Shown: positions 1 through 8,974, counted from the first letter of the stretch. The stretch is 64,000 nucleotides of DNA from Acinetobacter pittii ANC 4050 (GCF_000399685.1 NZ_KB976987.1:687196-751195), one strand, 5' to 3'. The notes: generated by a model from the sequence alone, not told the origin. Numbers and translations are program-made.

Positions 1-449
1 TTAATGATTACCCTAGTGATCAGCCGGTTAAGTTTCTGTTAAATCTTAAAAAGATTTTCCCAAGTACAGCGGACTTATTATTGCCAGTTTTACCTGAAGA
101 TAATGCCCTAGAAAATGTAACTTGGGAATCAACCTCAAAAGATTTTGAAATCTTTAAAAAGCTATTAGCGGGATGGGGAGTTATTGAGCTTCGTTTAAAC
201 GCAATTACTGCTTACAAAGATAAAAACTTTGCAAATGAGTTAGTGAAACAAGCACAGGTAAAACGTAAGAAAACAGCCCAAAAGAACCATCAGCTTTCTT
301 TAGTTGCACTTGATTATATTTTTATGCACGAAGTTCACGCATTGATTGATGCTGAACTGGTCACTATTGGTGAAAAATTCTATTTACCTACTTTGCGTGA
401 CCAATGGAAGGGTACAGTTTCAGACCAAGTGCTCAACGGAAAACTCTAA
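1..449 (+). CDS. C-terminal part of an unknown protein (5' end outside window)
   Basis: The reading frame is open from the first bases of the window (first whole codon at position 3) through the TAA at 447-449, so the gene enters from upstream; the TTG at 81 is only an internal codon. About 148 residues are visible. They are soluble, lysine-rich, with no obvious signal or membrane segment. I do not recognise the family; a fragment such as LLAGWGVIELRLNAITAY has no catalytic motif that I can name. A clear hairpin terminator follows immediately, so this gene ends its transcription unit just before the glycine riboswitch. That it is a real gene is supported by the uninterrupted frame and the terminator placement; the function is unknown. 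Confidence 0.7.
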   Translation, partial: NDYPSDQPVKFLLNLKKIFPSTADLLLPVLPEDNALENVTWESTSKDFEIFKKLLAGWGVIELRLNAITAYKDKNFANELVKQAQVKRKKTAQKNHQLSLVALDYIFMHEVHALIDAELVTIGEKFYLPTLRDQWKGTVSDQVLNGKL

Positions 450-456
450 TTTAAAT

Positions 457-490
457 AAAAAAGGTGAATTTATATTAATTCACCTTTTTT
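457..490 (+). terminator. Rho-independent terminator after the first gene
   Basis: An A-rich run, then a stem AAGGTGAATT paired with AATTCACCTT around a short TATATT loop, followed by six T residues. It lies 8 bases after the upstream stop codon. Confidence 0.85.
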
Positions 491-608
491 ATTTTGTATA
501 TAAATCAATTTTTTATAACTAAAAAAATGCTTATACAAAAGTTTACAAGAAAAGAATGCGTTTTTTTCAATGTGGCAGATACATTGCTTATATAAATACA
601 AAATTATT

Positions 609-823
609 GCGGGAGAGAGGTTCATTAAGAACCCGCCGAAGGAGCAACAAGCCCGGAAACTCTCAGGCAAAAGGACTGTAATAATTAAAAAATCTGGAGA
701 GAAGCTTAGATTTATAAGAATGGAAAATAATAACTTATAAATTATAAACTCACCGAAGGGGAAGATCTAAACGTTAAAAGGTAACGTTGGGGTCGAAACT
801 CTCAGGTACCAATGACAGATGGG
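609..823 (+). promoter_or_regulatory. Tandem glycine riboswitch controlling dadA-type gene
   Basis: Two glycine aptamers lie in series. The first runs about 609-683 (GCGGGAGAGAGG, then CGCCGAAGGAGCAA and CTCTCAGGCAAAAGGAC), the second about 694-823 (CTGGAGAGAAGC, then CACCGAAGGGG and CTCTCAGGTACCAATGACAG). These are the conserved cores of the gcvT-type riboswitch. The second aptamer has a long AT-rich P3-like insertion. There is no U-tract terminator between the aptamers and the gene; instead a small hairpin (834-839 with 845-850) sits directly before the GAGGAG ribosome binding site at 852-857, so control of translation is the simpler guess. A weak sigma70-like promoter may lie just upstream (TATATA about 590). 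Linking glycine sensing to an amino acid oxidising enzyme fits catabolism. Confidence 0.93.
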
Positions 824-863
824 CTGTACTGATGAAATGTTTTGCATTTCTGAGGAGTCTGTT

Positions 864-2108
864 ATGCCACATGTTATTGTGATAGGTGCGGGAATCACAG
901 GGGTTACCTCTGCTTATGAATTATCGCAACTGGGTTATCAAGTCACAGTGATCGATCGACATTTATATCCTGCAATGGAAACGTCATTTGCCAATGGAGG
1001 GCAACTATCGGCTTGTAATGCTGAAGTATGGAACCAAAAAGCCACCGTGATTAAAGGCTTTAAATGGATGAGACAAAAAGATGCACCTCTATTGCTGAAT
1101 CCTTCATTTAGTTTGCATAAGTATAGTTGGCTAGTTGAGTTTCTATCACATATTAAAAACTATGAAGCGAATACGATTGAAACAGTTCGTTTGGCATTAC
1201 TTGCTCGTAAGCGTTTGTTTGAAGTTGCTGAAAAAGAGCAACTTGAGTTTGATTTGGAGAAACGTGGAATTCTCCATATGTATCATAGTAAGGCTGACTA
1301 CGAGATTGCTAAACAAGTGAATAATGTATTGAACAAAGGTACATTAGAGCGCTATTCGGTTTCACCTGATGAAATGAAAACAATAGAGCCATCGTTAACG
1401 GGAGATTACTTCGGAGGTTATTACACACCAAGTGATGCAACGGGCGATATTCATAAGTATTCGACCTCTTTGGCCGAGAAGACTAAGCAATATGGCGTTC
1501 AATATAAGTTCGGCCTAGAAGTTATGGATATTAAGTGCAGCGCAGATAAAGTAGTCGTGACTTGTCAGCCAAGTGCGGAGCATCCTTATCTGGTTGAATC
1601 TGATAACATCCAGCTTGAAGGCGATGTGCTTGTTGTTTGCGGGGGTGTAGGGAGTTATCAACTTGCCGATATGATTGGTGAGCGAGTAAATGTGTACCCA
1701 GTAAAAGGTTATTCAATTACTGTGCAATTAAAAGATGAGCACAGTGTAAAGAATGCTCCTTGGGTGAGCTTACTAGATGAAAGTGCAAAAATTGTGACCT
1801 CTCGTTTAGGTAAAGATCGATTGCGTGTAGCGGGGACCGCTGAGTTTAATGGCTATAACCGTGATATACGGGCTGATCGTATTCAACCATTAGTCAATTG
1901 GGTAAATCGTAATTTTGATATCTCAACTGAGCATGTGGTGCCTTGGGCAGGTTTAAGACCTATGATGCCGAATATGTTGCCAGTAGTGAAACAATCTAAA
2001 CAACCTCGTGTTTTTTATAATACAGGGCATGGGCATTTAGGTTGGACTTTGTCTGCGGCAACCGCAGTTTTAGTCGGTCAAGATATTGCTCAAAAATATC
2101 CAGCGTAG
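864..2108 (+). CDS. dadA: D-amino acid dehydrogenase family FAD flavoprotein
   Basis: A 414-residue FAD-dependent oxidoreductase of the DadA/glycine oxidase (DAO) family. Members oxidise D-amino acids or glycine to oxo acids and pass electrons to the respiratory chain at the inner membrane. The N-terminus has the dinucleotide fold GAGITG at residues 8-13 and the acidic end of the second strand, VIDRH, at 29-33; the C-terminus has the family's GHGHLGWTLSAATA segment. I place the start at ATG 864, where a GAGGAG site lies 6 bases upstream and the flavin fold begins at once. An earlier in-frame ATG at 819 lies inside the riboswitch and would add 15 residues that do not fit the family. The glycine riboswitch suggests glycine or an amino acid that releases glycine as inducer; the exact substrate (D-alanine or glycine) is not decided by sequence. 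Confidence 0.88.
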   Translation: MPHVIVIGAGITGVTSAYELSQLGYQVTVIDRHLYPAMETSFANGGQLSACNAEVWNQKATVIKGFKWMRQKDAPLLLNPSFSLHKYSWLVEFLSHIKNYEANTIETVRLALLARKRLFEVAEKEQLEFDLEKRGILHMYHSKADYEIAKQVNNVLNKGTLERYSVSPDEMKTIEPSLTGDYFGGYYTPSDATGDIHKYSTSLAEKTKQYGVQYKFGLEVMDIKCSADKVVVTCQPSAEHPYLVESDNIQLEGDVLVVCGGVGSYQLADMIGERVNVYPVKGYSITVQLKDEHSVKNAPWVSLLDESAKIVTSRLGKDRLRVAGTAEFNGYNRDIRADRIQPLVNWVNRNFDISTEHVVPWAGLRPMMPNMLPVVKQSKQPRVFYNTGHGHLGWTLSAATAVLVGQDIAQKYPA

Positions 2109-2113
2109 AAAGT

Positions 2114-2145
2114 AAAAAGCCAGTGTTCAAACACTGGCTTTTATT
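2114..2145. terminator. Bidirectional terminator between dadA and the convergent gene
   Basis: Stem AAAGCCAGTGTT paired with AACACTGGCTTT with A and T runs on both sides; it serves dadA on the plus strand and the convergent gene ending at 2153. Confidence 0.85.
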
Positions 2146-2152
2146 TAAAGTG

Positions 2153-2797
2153 CTAGTCATATAGTCGATATATTCCGCTAAAACGTTCACAGCCTTTTTG
2201 TTGGGTTTTCACATTCAATAAAGCTTTTTGAAAATTAAACTGATATTTACAGTTGTGCTCATTGTCTAAAATTTCACTTTTTTGTTCAGGTGAACTATAG
2301 GCCATCAATGAAATCGTTTGAGTTTCCTTGCGGTTATTTGGATTGCGGTAGGCTATCCCTTCAATTTTGATTTTATCTTTCGCGAGTTGATGGACTTGAA
2401 TGTGTACAGGTTGAGCTGCTATATGTCCATTTTCGAACTTAAGATAATGTTGGGTGAGGGTTTGCTTAAGCGACGCATAAAAATTTAGGTCATCGGTACG
2501 TAAATCAAACTGTTGTTGAATGCACGTATTACTCTTGCATTGCTGAGTATGCTTAGACCATAACTTTTGTGTATCCTGTAAAAGCTGTAAAGGGGCATCA
2601 GTAACTAAATATGCAGAAAGATATTTATTATTGAGTTGCTTTCTCGATTCACTAAATGTTTTTGAACAGATTTTAAGCTCAGCTCCAGTATTGGAACAGT
2701 CTATGGATTCTGCAAAGACAAGAGGTGAACATAAACAACTCAGTGTCACGACAAAACTTAATCTTTTCAATTGATTCATATCAGTATTAGACAGCAT
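2153..2797 (-). CDS. Periplasmic LprI-like (DUF1311) protein
   Basis: A 214-residue secreted protein. After a hydrophobic signal peptide (SFVVTLSCLCSPLVFA, cleavage likely after FAES region) comes a cysteine-rich segment: DCSNTGAELKIC, then a conserved W followed by QQCKSNTCIQQQF. This spacing is typical of the LprI-like / DUF1311 domain, first known from lysozyme inhibitors. The C-terminal half is not recognised; it carries one more cysteine pair (HNCKYQF and KGCERF), so disulfides are likely. The start is uncertain: ATG 2797 and ATG 2779 are both in frame and neither has a good ribosome site; 2779 gives a more compact signal peptide. It converges with dadA and is divergent from ispF. A role in inhibiting lysozyme is possible but not shown. 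Confidence 0.75.
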   Translation of the reverse strand: MLSNTDMNQLKRLSFVVTLSCLCSPLVFAESIDCSNTGAELKICSKTFSESRKQLNNKYLSAYLVTDAPLQLLQDTQKLWSKHTQQCKSNTCIQQQFDLRTDDLNFYASLKQTLTQHYLKFENGHIAAQPVHIQVHQLAKDKIKIEGIAYRNPNNRKETQTISLMAYSSPEQKSEILDNEHNCKYQFNFQKALLNVKTQQKGCERFSGIYRLYD

Positions 2798-2897
2798 GAT
2801 CGCTTATACTTTCAGTCTACTTTGCTAGGTGTACTATAGCGAAACAGAAAGGCTGAATACAAGATTTCTTAAGTTTTTATGGAAGGTAATAATTTAT

Positions 2898-3389
2898 ATG
2901 GTTGCTCAGATTCGTATTGGACAAGGAATAGACGTACATGCCTTTGAAGCGGGGGACTTTGTTACATTGGCTGGTATTCAAATTCCACACACACATGGTT
3001 TGAAAGCACATTCTGATGGTGATGTGGTGCTTCATGCATTATGTGATGCTTTATTAGGTGCTTTAGCGCTTGGAGATATTGGACAACATTTTCCTGATAC
3101 TGATCCGGAATACAAGGGTGCAGATAGCCGCGTATTGTTAAAGCATGTCTACCAATTAATCTTAGACCGTGGTTATCAGTTAAATAATGCCGATATTACG
3201 GTGGCTTGTGAGCGTCCAAAATTAGCTAAGCATAATTTGGAAATGCGTCAAAGCATTGCTGATGTTTTAAATGTCGATATTAATCAAATTAGTATTAAAG
3301 CAACGACAACCGAAAAACTAGGGTTTACCGGTCGTCAAGAGGGTATTTTGGCTACGGCGACTGTTTTAGTCTCTCATCACACTAAGTGA
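2898..3389 (+). CDS. ispF: 2-C-methyl-D-erythritol 2,4-cyclodiphosphate synthase
   Basis: IspF converts CDP-ME-2-phosphate to the cyclic diphosphate MEcPP in the MEP isoprenoid pathway. The protein begins MVAQIRIGQGIDVHAF, with the metal-binding Asp and His of GIDVH, then HSDGD and ALGDIGQHFPDTD, and ends with KATTTEKLGFTGRQEG, the cytidine-binding region. I choose ATG 2898, preceded by GGAAGG at 2881-2886, giving 163 residues, the usual size. The frame is open up to an ATG at 2829 but the extra 23 residues do not belong to the family. Its stop overlaps the end of the convergent phosphatase gene by 13 bases. It shares its pathway with dxr at 13320, while ispD is not adjacent. Confidence 0.96.
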   Translation: MVAQIRIGQGIDVHAFEAGDFVTLAGIQIPHTHGLKAHSDGDVVLHALCDALLGALALGDIGQHFPDTDPEYKGADSRVLLKHVYQLILDRGYQLNNADITVACERPKLAKHNLEMRQSIADVLNVDINQISIKATTTEKLGFTGRQEGILATATVLVSHHTK

Positions 3390-3901
3390 TCGGCCTGTTG
3401 CAAAGACTGTTGAAGTTCGAGAGTTGCCTTACGGCCTTGTAGCTGTAAGGTAATACTATGAATGAGACCAGTCCAAGTCTCATTAGGTTCCCAAATTTCG
3501 TGTAGTAAATCTTGTGAAGTCGGCATGTCCATATTCATATAAAACTGTCTATAGACATACATAAGACAACTTACGCGTTTATTTTTGGCACAATGTATCC
3601 AAACAATCTCATTTTGCACTAAATGATTAACCAAATCTAAAACTAATAAACACTGCTCAGCAGAAGGCATCTCCCAATCAATTGGAATATGAATATAATT
3701 TAAACCAAGGTCTAAACAAATACGATCTTCATTCTCAATGTGATTTGGGGCATTAGTTAAAGCAAGATTAATGACTGTGCTACAGCCATACTCTTTAATC
3801 AATTTTAGTTGTTCAATGGAAGGCTGCGCCGAACTAAATAAATGTTCATGAATAATCGAAAATGCGGGAATTTGAGATAATGATTGTTCAAGGGTTGTCA
3901 T
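3377..3901 (-). CDS. Protein tyrosine phosphatase family protein with variant P-loop
   Basis: A 174-residue soluble protein of the dual-specificity phosphatase fold. The N-terminal part (LFSSAQPSIEQLKLIKEYGCSTVINLAL) and a mid segment (IPIDWEMPSAEQ, then LVNHLVQNEIVWIHCAKNKR) match small bacterial phosphatases. The catalytic loop reads HCAKNKRVS: there are four residues between the cysteine and the arginine rather than the canonical five, and no glycine. From memory, a bacterial subfamily with HCxxNxR(V/A)S exists, so this is probably a family trait and not a local mutation, but activity on phosphotyrosine should not be assumed. It is tail-to-tail with ispF with a 13-base overlap. Confidence 0.75.
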   Translation of the reverse strand: MTTLEQSLSQIPAFSIIHEHLFSSAQPSIEQLKLIKEYGCSTVINLALTNAPNHIENEDRICLDLGLNYIHIPIDWEMPSAEQCLLVLDLVNHLVQNEIVWIHCAKNKRVSCLMYVYRQFYMNMDMPTSQDLLHEIWEPNETWTGLIHSITLQLQGRKATLELQQSLQQADHLV

Positions 3902-4050
3902 GATCGCACTCTACAAGAGTAGGCTTAGCTTATTGTATAGAATGTTATACACGATTCTAGAGAATAGTTGAAATACAGCCTGCTTATATATTCGACAACG
4001 TTATCAAAATTTTAAAAATAATTAACTGGAAAAGTACAAGCCTTATAAAA

Positions 4051-4082
4051 TAAAAAAAACAGCATCATAAAGATGCTGTTTC
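4051..4082 (-). terminator. Terminator of argF
   Basis: On the minus strand AAACAGCATC pairs with GATGCTGTTT, followed by an eight-T run, 13 bases after the argF stop. Confidence 0.85.
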
Positions 4083-4094
4083 CTGTCTAAATAC

Positions 4095-5012
4095 TTAAGC
4101 TTTTAGATTTTCATTCAATAAAAATTCGACTAAAGCTTTTTGAGCATGAAGACGATTCTCTGCTTCATCCCATACTACTGCATTTTTATGATCGAGCATG
4201 GTTTCAGAAATTTCTTCACCACGATGAGCAGGTAAGCAATGCATGAATAAACAGTCAGGGTGAGCAAGACTCATTAATTTTTCGTTAACCTGAAAATCAG
4301 CAAAGGCTTTTTCACGAAGTTTTTGTTCTTCTTCTTGTCCCATGCTTGCCCATACATCTGTCACAATGAGATCAGCATTTACTGCTGCATCTTCTGCATT
4401 ATCAAAAAGCTCAACACAATGACCAAACTCTGCTAAAAATTCAGGTTTAGGTTCATATCCTTTTGGTGATGCAATCTTAAGTTTGAAACCCATCATATGT
4501 GCAGCTTCAATATATGAGTTACACATATTATTGCCGTCACCGATCCACGCAACCGTTTTGCCTTCAATACTACCGCGATGTTCAATATACGTTTGTAAGT
4601 CAGCAAGTAACTGGCATGGATGATGGTCATCAGTTAAGCCGTTAATCACAGGAACTTTTGAATAAGATGCAAAACGTTCAACAATGTCATGACCAAAGGT
4701 ACGAATCATCACAATATCAAGCATGCTTGAAATTACACGTGCTGAGTCCTCGATTGGTTCGCCACGTCCCAACTGTGTGTCACGAGGCGATAAGAAAATC
4801 GCGCTGCCGCCAAATTGGTTAATACCTGCTTCAAAAGAGATACGTGTACGCGTACTAGATTTCTCAAAAATCATTCCCAATACTTTACCGACAAAAGGCT
4901 GATAGACCTTATTGTCATGTTGCATTTTTTTTAGTTCGCTTGCGCGTTCTAAAATGCGATTAAGTTCTAGAGTGGATAGATCACGTAAAGTCAGGAAATG
5001 TCTTAGAGCCAT
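4095..5012 (-). CDS. argF: Ornithine carbamoyltransferase
   Basis: Condenses ornithine and carbamoyl phosphate to citrulline in arginine synthesis. The 305 residues contain the carbamoyl phosphate site STRTRISFE, the HPCQLLAD motif, the ornithine-binding loop with [11 protein letters not shown], and the catalytic [10 protein letters not shown]. The start ATG 5012 has a TGGAG site 6 bases upstream. It stands as a single-gene unit with its own terminator; argD, another arginine gene, lies far off at 56017. The length and motifs indicate an anabolic enzyme; the catabolic arcB form is less likely because no arc genes are near. Confidence 0.96.
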   Translation of the reverse strand: MALRHFLTLRDLSTLELNRILERASELKKMQHDNKVYQPFVGKVLGMIFEKSSTRTRISFEAGINQFGGSAIFLSPRDTQLGRGEPIEDSARVISSMLDIVMIRTFGHDIVERFASYSKVPVINGLTDDHHPCQLLADLQTYIEHRGSIEGKTVAWIGDGNNMCNSYIEAAHMMGFKLKIASPKGYEPKPEFLAEFGHCVELFDNAEDAAVNADLIVTDVWASMGQEEEQKLREKAFADFQVNEKLMSLAHPDCLFMHCLPAHRGEEISETMLDHKNAVVWDEAENRLHAQKALVEFLLNENLKA

Positions 5013-5124
5013 GTAGCTACTCCATAATAATTGTTTTGAAATACAACAATTATCTGTTGTTGGCTGGGTGGATGTGGGAAAAAAGAAGTCTACTATACTA
5101 TAAGCATTTTAAAATGCAAAAGAA

Positions 5125-5778
5125 TTAGACTTTATGATGGCCCTTTAAGAAAATATCTACACAATAATTAATATAATCAATGACTTCTTTCTCATTGGGA
5201 GGGAGTGGCATTCCCATAATCATACGCCATTCAATATCGCGTAAAATTCCAAAATACATTAGTGAAGAATAATCTGGAGATGCACAAAAAATTTCTTCAG
5301 CTTGATGAGAAAGTAGAAGTGCCTGAGCAATTGTGTTTTGTACATCTTGAGCACACTTTTCATATAAGTATTGGCTCAAAGTTGCATTGCATTGGGTTTG
5401 CTCAATAACTAGACGCAAAAAAGCGATATGTTCAGGTTGAATAATATGAGTATAAAAACGAATAAGCGTTTGAACTAAATAATCGCGTAGAGAGGTTTGT
5501 GAGGGCTGAAAAGGGATGCAAATATCTTTAAAGAACATTTCACGGCGATAGTCGCAAATTGCTGTGAATAAACCATCTTTATTGCCAAAATACTTATATA
5601 TTGAAGCTTTTGAACCACCCGCATGATTCACTATGTCATCGAGTGAAACAGCATCATATCCTTTATCCAAAAACAGCTCGGTTGCGCTTAACAATAGTGC
5701 TAAACGACGTTCAATACCGCGACGTGTTTGTGGTTTATCACATACTGAGTGATGTGACTCAAGGACTGGATCATGCAT
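5125..5778 (-). CDS. TetR/AcrR family transcriptional regulator
   Basis: A 217-residue repressor. The N-terminal helix-turn-helix spans about residues 20-65 (RRLALLLSATELFLDKGYDAVSLDDIVNHAGGSKASIYKYFGNKDGLF condensed in the TetR pattern), and the C-terminal half is helical, as in the AefR-like subgroup that includes efflux and stress regulators. No ligand can be inferred. It sits between ntrC and argF, with the same orientation as argF and 112 bases between them; there is no divergent target gene close by, so its regulon is unclear. A TTATG-rich upstream region offers no clean palindrome that I could call an operator. Confidence 0.88.
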   Translation of the reverse strand: MHDPVLESHHSVCDKPQTRRGIERRLALLLSATELFLDKGYDAVSLDDIVNHAGGSKASIYKYFGNKDGLFTAICDYRREMFFKDICIPFQPSQTSLRDYLVQTLIRFYTHIIQPEHIAFLRLVIEQTQCNATLSQYLYEKCAQDVQNTIAQALLLSHQAEEIFCASPDYSSLMYFGILRDIEWRMIMGMPLPPNEKEVIDYINYCVDIFLKGHHKV

Positions 5779-5992
5779 ATAATTTCATAACAACGGTTAA
5801 CTTTGCCTATCTAGTATAGCAAAACTATCTTTAAGGATGCTTGTTGCTATTTTTTTAGGTTAACTGCTGAACAATACATGGCTAATTCAAGAAATAAACT
5901 AATAGAAAATATAAGCTTAGAGTGGGTTGTGGGTGGGTAATATGATGTAACCTTATGTTTATTTAGAATTTAATGGAAAATTGCTAATAAAA

Positions 5993-6025
5993 ACAAAGCG
6001 GCTAAGAATGACTTAACCGCTCTGA
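5993..6025 (-). terminator. Terminator of ntrBC
   Basis: On the minus strand AGCGGTTAAG pairs with CTTAGCCGCT around TCATT, followed by a T-rich run; 18 bases beyond the ntrC stop. Confidence 0.75.
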
Positions 6026-6043
6026 ACCTAACTCATAAGCTTT

Positions 6044-7537
6044 CTAGGCTTCAGTTTGAGTAATTTTATGCTCATCTTCTTCATCATCATCTGCAGAGTC
6101 CATTCCGAGTTCTTTTAACTTGCGAGTTAAGGTATTACGACCCCAACCTAATAGTTCTGCTGCGTGACGTTTGCGTCCGCGTGTTTGTTGTAATGCCGCG
6201 TTAATCAACGTGCGTTCAAACATTGGCGTAGCAATATCCAAAATTTTCATTTCACCATTCTTAAGCTTTTGAATGGCCCATTGATTGAGTAGTTCATCCC
6301 AATGGTGTAGGGAGATACGTTCAAAGGAAGGTGCCGGTTGTCCAGAGTCACTATTCTTTTGTAAGGGAACCTGTTTGAGTTCTGATGGTAAATCTTCTGG
6401 ATAAACTTCACGACCAGTGATCATTACAGTTAACCAACGGCACGTATTCTCAAGTTGTCGAACGTTGCCGGGCCATGGTAACTGTTGCATATAGTCTGTG
6501 GTCTCGGTACGTAAGATTTTTGGACTTACGCCAAGTTCTTTACCTGCACGCGCAAGGAAGTGCTGAGCAAGCATTGGGATATCTTCGCTACGGTGAGCAA
6601 GTTTAGGAATATGAATACGGATCACATTTAGGCGATGATATAAGTCTTCACGGAAGCGACCTTCATTTACCAGTTTTTCTAAATCCTGATGTGTTGCCGC
6701 TACGATTCGAACATCAACTTTAACTGGAATATGTCCACCTACACGATAAAACTCACCATCAGCGAGTACGCGCAGTAGTCGAGTTTGTGTTTCAAATGGC
6801 ATGTCACCAATTTCATCAAGGAATAGTGTTCCACCATTTGCTTGTTCAAAGCGACCTTGATGTTGAGTGTTTGCACCTGTGAAAGCACCTTTTTCATGTC
6901 CAAATAACTCAGTTTCAATCAAGTCTTTTGGTATTGCTGCCATATTTAAAGCAATAAAAGGTTTGGCGCGGCGTGGCGAATGCTTGTGTAAAGCATGAGC
7001 AACTAACTCTTTACCTGTACCCGATTCACCATTAATTAAAACGGTAATATGGGATTGAGACAAACGACCGATAGCACGGAAAACTTCCTGCATTGCAGGA
7101 GATTCACCAATAATTTCTGTTGATTGAAGAGGTGAAGCTGTTTTTGTAGCTTCTTGTTGTTGTAGTTTGTTGATATGCAGAATTGCACGATTGACTAAAG
7201 CTAAAGCCTCATCAATATCAAAAGGTTTTGGTAAATACTCAAATGCACCTGTTTGATAGCTTGATACAGCTGATTCTAAGTCAGAATGTGCTGTCATAAT
7301 AATGACAGGTAAATCTGGATGAGAATTTTTGACTTTAGATAAAAAAGTTAACCCATCAATTCCAGGCATTCGGATGTCAGTTAAAATGACATCGGGAGCA
7401 TCATGATGCAAACGTTCCAGCGCAGTTTGAGCTTCTTCAAAATTGGTAACGTCAAATCCTTCTTCTTTAAAGGTCTTTTCCAATACCCATCGCATGGCGC
7501 GATCATCATCAATAACCCATATTTTATTTCGCGACAC
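6044..7537 (-). CDS. ntrC: Nitrogen regulation response regulator NtrC
   Basis: Sigma54-dependent activator of nitrogen-scavenging genes. Residues 1-120 are a receiver domain (acidic triad DDD at 10-12, phospho-acceptor D54 in LTDIRMPG, K in LPKPFD). Then comes the AAA+ domain with Walker A GESGTGKE, the sigma54-contacting GAFTGA loop (intact), and the [11 protein letters not shown]alker B. The C-terminus has a Fis-type helix-turn-helix ([20 protein letters not shown]) and an acidic tail. I choose the GTG at 7537, with GGGAG 7 bases upstream, giving 497 residues and the standard start [11 protein letters not shown]; an ATG at 7600 would add 21 unrelated residues from inside ntrB. It overlaps ntrB by 14 bases, so translation is probably coupled. 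Confidence 0.95.
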   Translation of the reverse strand: MSRNKIWVIDDDRAMRWVLEKTFKEEGFDVTNFEEAQTALERLHHDAPDVILTDIRMPGIDGLTFLSKVKNSHPDLPVIIMTAHSDLESAVSSYQTGAFEYLPKPFDIDEALALVNRAILHINKLQQQEATKTASPLQSTEIIGESPAMQEVFRAIGRLSQSHITVLINGESGTGKELVAHALHKHSPRRAKPFIALNMAAIPKDLIETELFGHEKGAFTGANTQHQGRFEQANGGTLFLDEIGDMPFETQTRLLRVLADGEFYRVGGHIPVKVDVRIVAATHQDLEKLVNEGRFREDLYHRLNVIRIHIPKLAHRSEDIPMLAQHFLARAGKELGVSPKILRTETTDYMQQLPWPGNVRQLENTCRWLTVMITGREVYPEDLPSELKQVPLQKNSDSGQPAPSFERISLHHWDELLNQWAIQKLKNGEMKILDIATPMFERTLINAALQQTRGRKRHAAELLGWGRNTLTRKLKELGMDSADDDEEDEHKITQTEA

Positions 7538-8633
7538 GGTCTGACTCCCAAGGTAAATATAAGCTAAAAATTGTTTTTCCAGGAACAGATTGGCATTCAA
7601 TCATTCCGTTATGTTGATGCATAATATTCTGTGCAATACTCAGGCCAAGCCCAGTACCTTTTGCTCGTCCAGTAACCAAAGGATAAAACACAGACTCCAA
7701 AATGCTTTCTGGGATGCCTGGTCCATTGTCCTCTATATCGACTCTTACAGTAGAGCGATTGAGTACACCATTAATTGTGACAAGACGTTGTATGCGTGTG
7801 CGTAGAATTAGCTCCGGTTCATGATCTATAAAGAATGCTTTGTTTTCTGTTATAGCTTGAATTGCATTTACACTAATGTTGAGCATAACTTGAATTAATT
7901 GATCACGATCAGCATTAACATCGGGTAAAGACAAATCATAATCCCGTATGATTTTAATTTTCTTCTTTGTCTGATTAGCAATCAGTGAACGTACCCGCTC
8001 TAAAGGTTCATGTACATTAACATTTTCATAACTTGGAAGTTGTCTAGAACCCAACATAGTATCTGCCAAGTTTGTTAAGCGATCTACTTCATTAATAATG
8101 ACATCTGTAAATTCCGAATAACTCTTATCGTTTAAACTGCGAGCCAGTAATTGAGTGGCACCACGAATACCTGCAAGTGGGTTTTTAATTTCATGGGCAA
8201 CGCCACGTACAAGCTGCCTAGCCACTTGATGTTGTTGTACCAGATTTTCTTCTTTAGAAATCTTTAACATGCGATCAATCGGGTTGAGCTCAATCAAAAG
8301 TAATGGATGATAACTTTTACCGGTATTTAATTGAGATACTGTGTAATCAACATGAAGATCTTTAAAGTTGACATTAATAACAGCTTCTCGACGAGTATAG
8401 GGTTGACCGGTTTTTATGGTGTTTAATAACGCTTCATGTGTATTAAAAGTATCATCAGGTGCATGAAGTAGGTTTAGAACGGGCTGTCCTGAAGCTCGAA
8501 GCAAACTAATATCAAATAGTGCTTCGCAGGCAGAATTTAAATAAAAAATATTTAAGTTACTATCGATTAATAAAATCGCAGTAGTTAGGTTGTCTACCAA
8601 TAGGCGATAGTCGATAGGGTTGTGTTGATCCAT
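7524..8633 (-). CDS. glnL: Nitrogen regulation sensor histidine kinase NtrB
   Basis: Soluble two-component kinase/phosphatase that acts on NtrC under control of the PII protein. The 369 residues comprise an N-terminal PAS domain (about 10-120), a HisKA segment with the phosphorylated histidine at 147 in VAHEIKNPLAGIRGA, and an HATPase domain with N box NAIQAI, G1 box DNGPGIP and G2 region GTGLGLSIAQNI. No membrane segment is present, as expected for NtrB. It is the first gene of an ntrBC unit; glnA is not adjacent in this window. The upstream region carries a sigma54-type promoter and NtrC-like sites (see separate entries), which suggests autoregulation. Confidence 0.95.
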   Translation of the reverse strand: MDQHNPIDYRLLVDNLTTAILLIDSNLNIFYLNSACEALFDISLLRASGQPVLNLLHAPDDTFNTHEALLNTIKTGQPYTRREAVINVNFKDLHVDYTVSQLNTGKSYHPLLLIELNPIDRMLKISKEENLVQQHQVARQLVRGVAHEIKNPLAGIRGATQLLARSLNDKSYSEFTDVIINEVDRLTNLADTMLGSRQLPSYENVNVHEPLERVRSLIANQTKKKIKIIRDYDLSLPDVNADRDQLIQVMLNISVNAIQAITENKAFFIDHEPELILRTRIQRLVTINGVLNRSTVRVDIEDNGPGIPESILESVFYPLVTGRAKGTGLGLSIAQNIMHQHNGMIECQSVPGKTIFSLYLPWESDRVAK

Positions 8634-8713
8634 TAGCGAATCGTTCCTGTCTTAAAATAGCGCAATGGCATCTTCTTGGTTATCGGATTTTCACCGTTAT
8701 AGAACATGAACGA

Positions 8714-8730
8714 TGCAAAATATACGCCAA
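8714..8730 (-). promoter_or_regulatory. Candidate sigma54 promoter for ntrBC
   Basis: On the minus strand TTGGCGTATATTTTGCA places GG and GC exactly 12 bases apart, as in the consensus YTGGCACGN4TTGCW. The predicted start is near 8704, about 70 bases before ntrB. The -24 element is imperfect after TGGC. Confidence 0.5.
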
Positions 8731-8835
8731 CTTTGTTTATGGGTTATTTTAAAGTTTTAAGGTGTTTAAAAATGCGCTGAAATCGGTCTTTATATCTATT
8801 GATCAAAACTAACGGCTTAAAAATAGATAATAACA

Positions 8836-8893
8836 TGAACCAACTTGGTGCAAAGGTGAGTTTTGGTGCAAATGTTGGTCGTATTTTGGTGCA
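8836..8893. promoter_or_regulatory. NtrC-like binding site cluster
   Basis: The 17-mer TGAACCAACTTGGTGCA at 8836-8852 differs at two positions from the NtrC site recalled from enteric glnA (TGCACCAAxATGGTGCA). Two further right half-sites TTTTGGTGCA lie at 8861-8870 and 8884-8893. They are about 130-190 bases upstream of the predicted ntrB sigma54 start, the normal enhancer distance, and also 80-140 bases before rimO. Confidence 0.5.
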
Positions 8894-8974
8894 TTACACA
8901 AAGAGTAGGCTTTCCACCTATGCTTGAGGCAAGAAAAGACATACAATACGCGCATTCAAGTGGAGCGCAGATTC

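Noticed and set aside
819..863. ATG 819 as the start of the dadA-type protein
   Set aside because: It lies inside the second glycine aptamer and adds residues outside the family; ATG 864 has a proper ribosome site.
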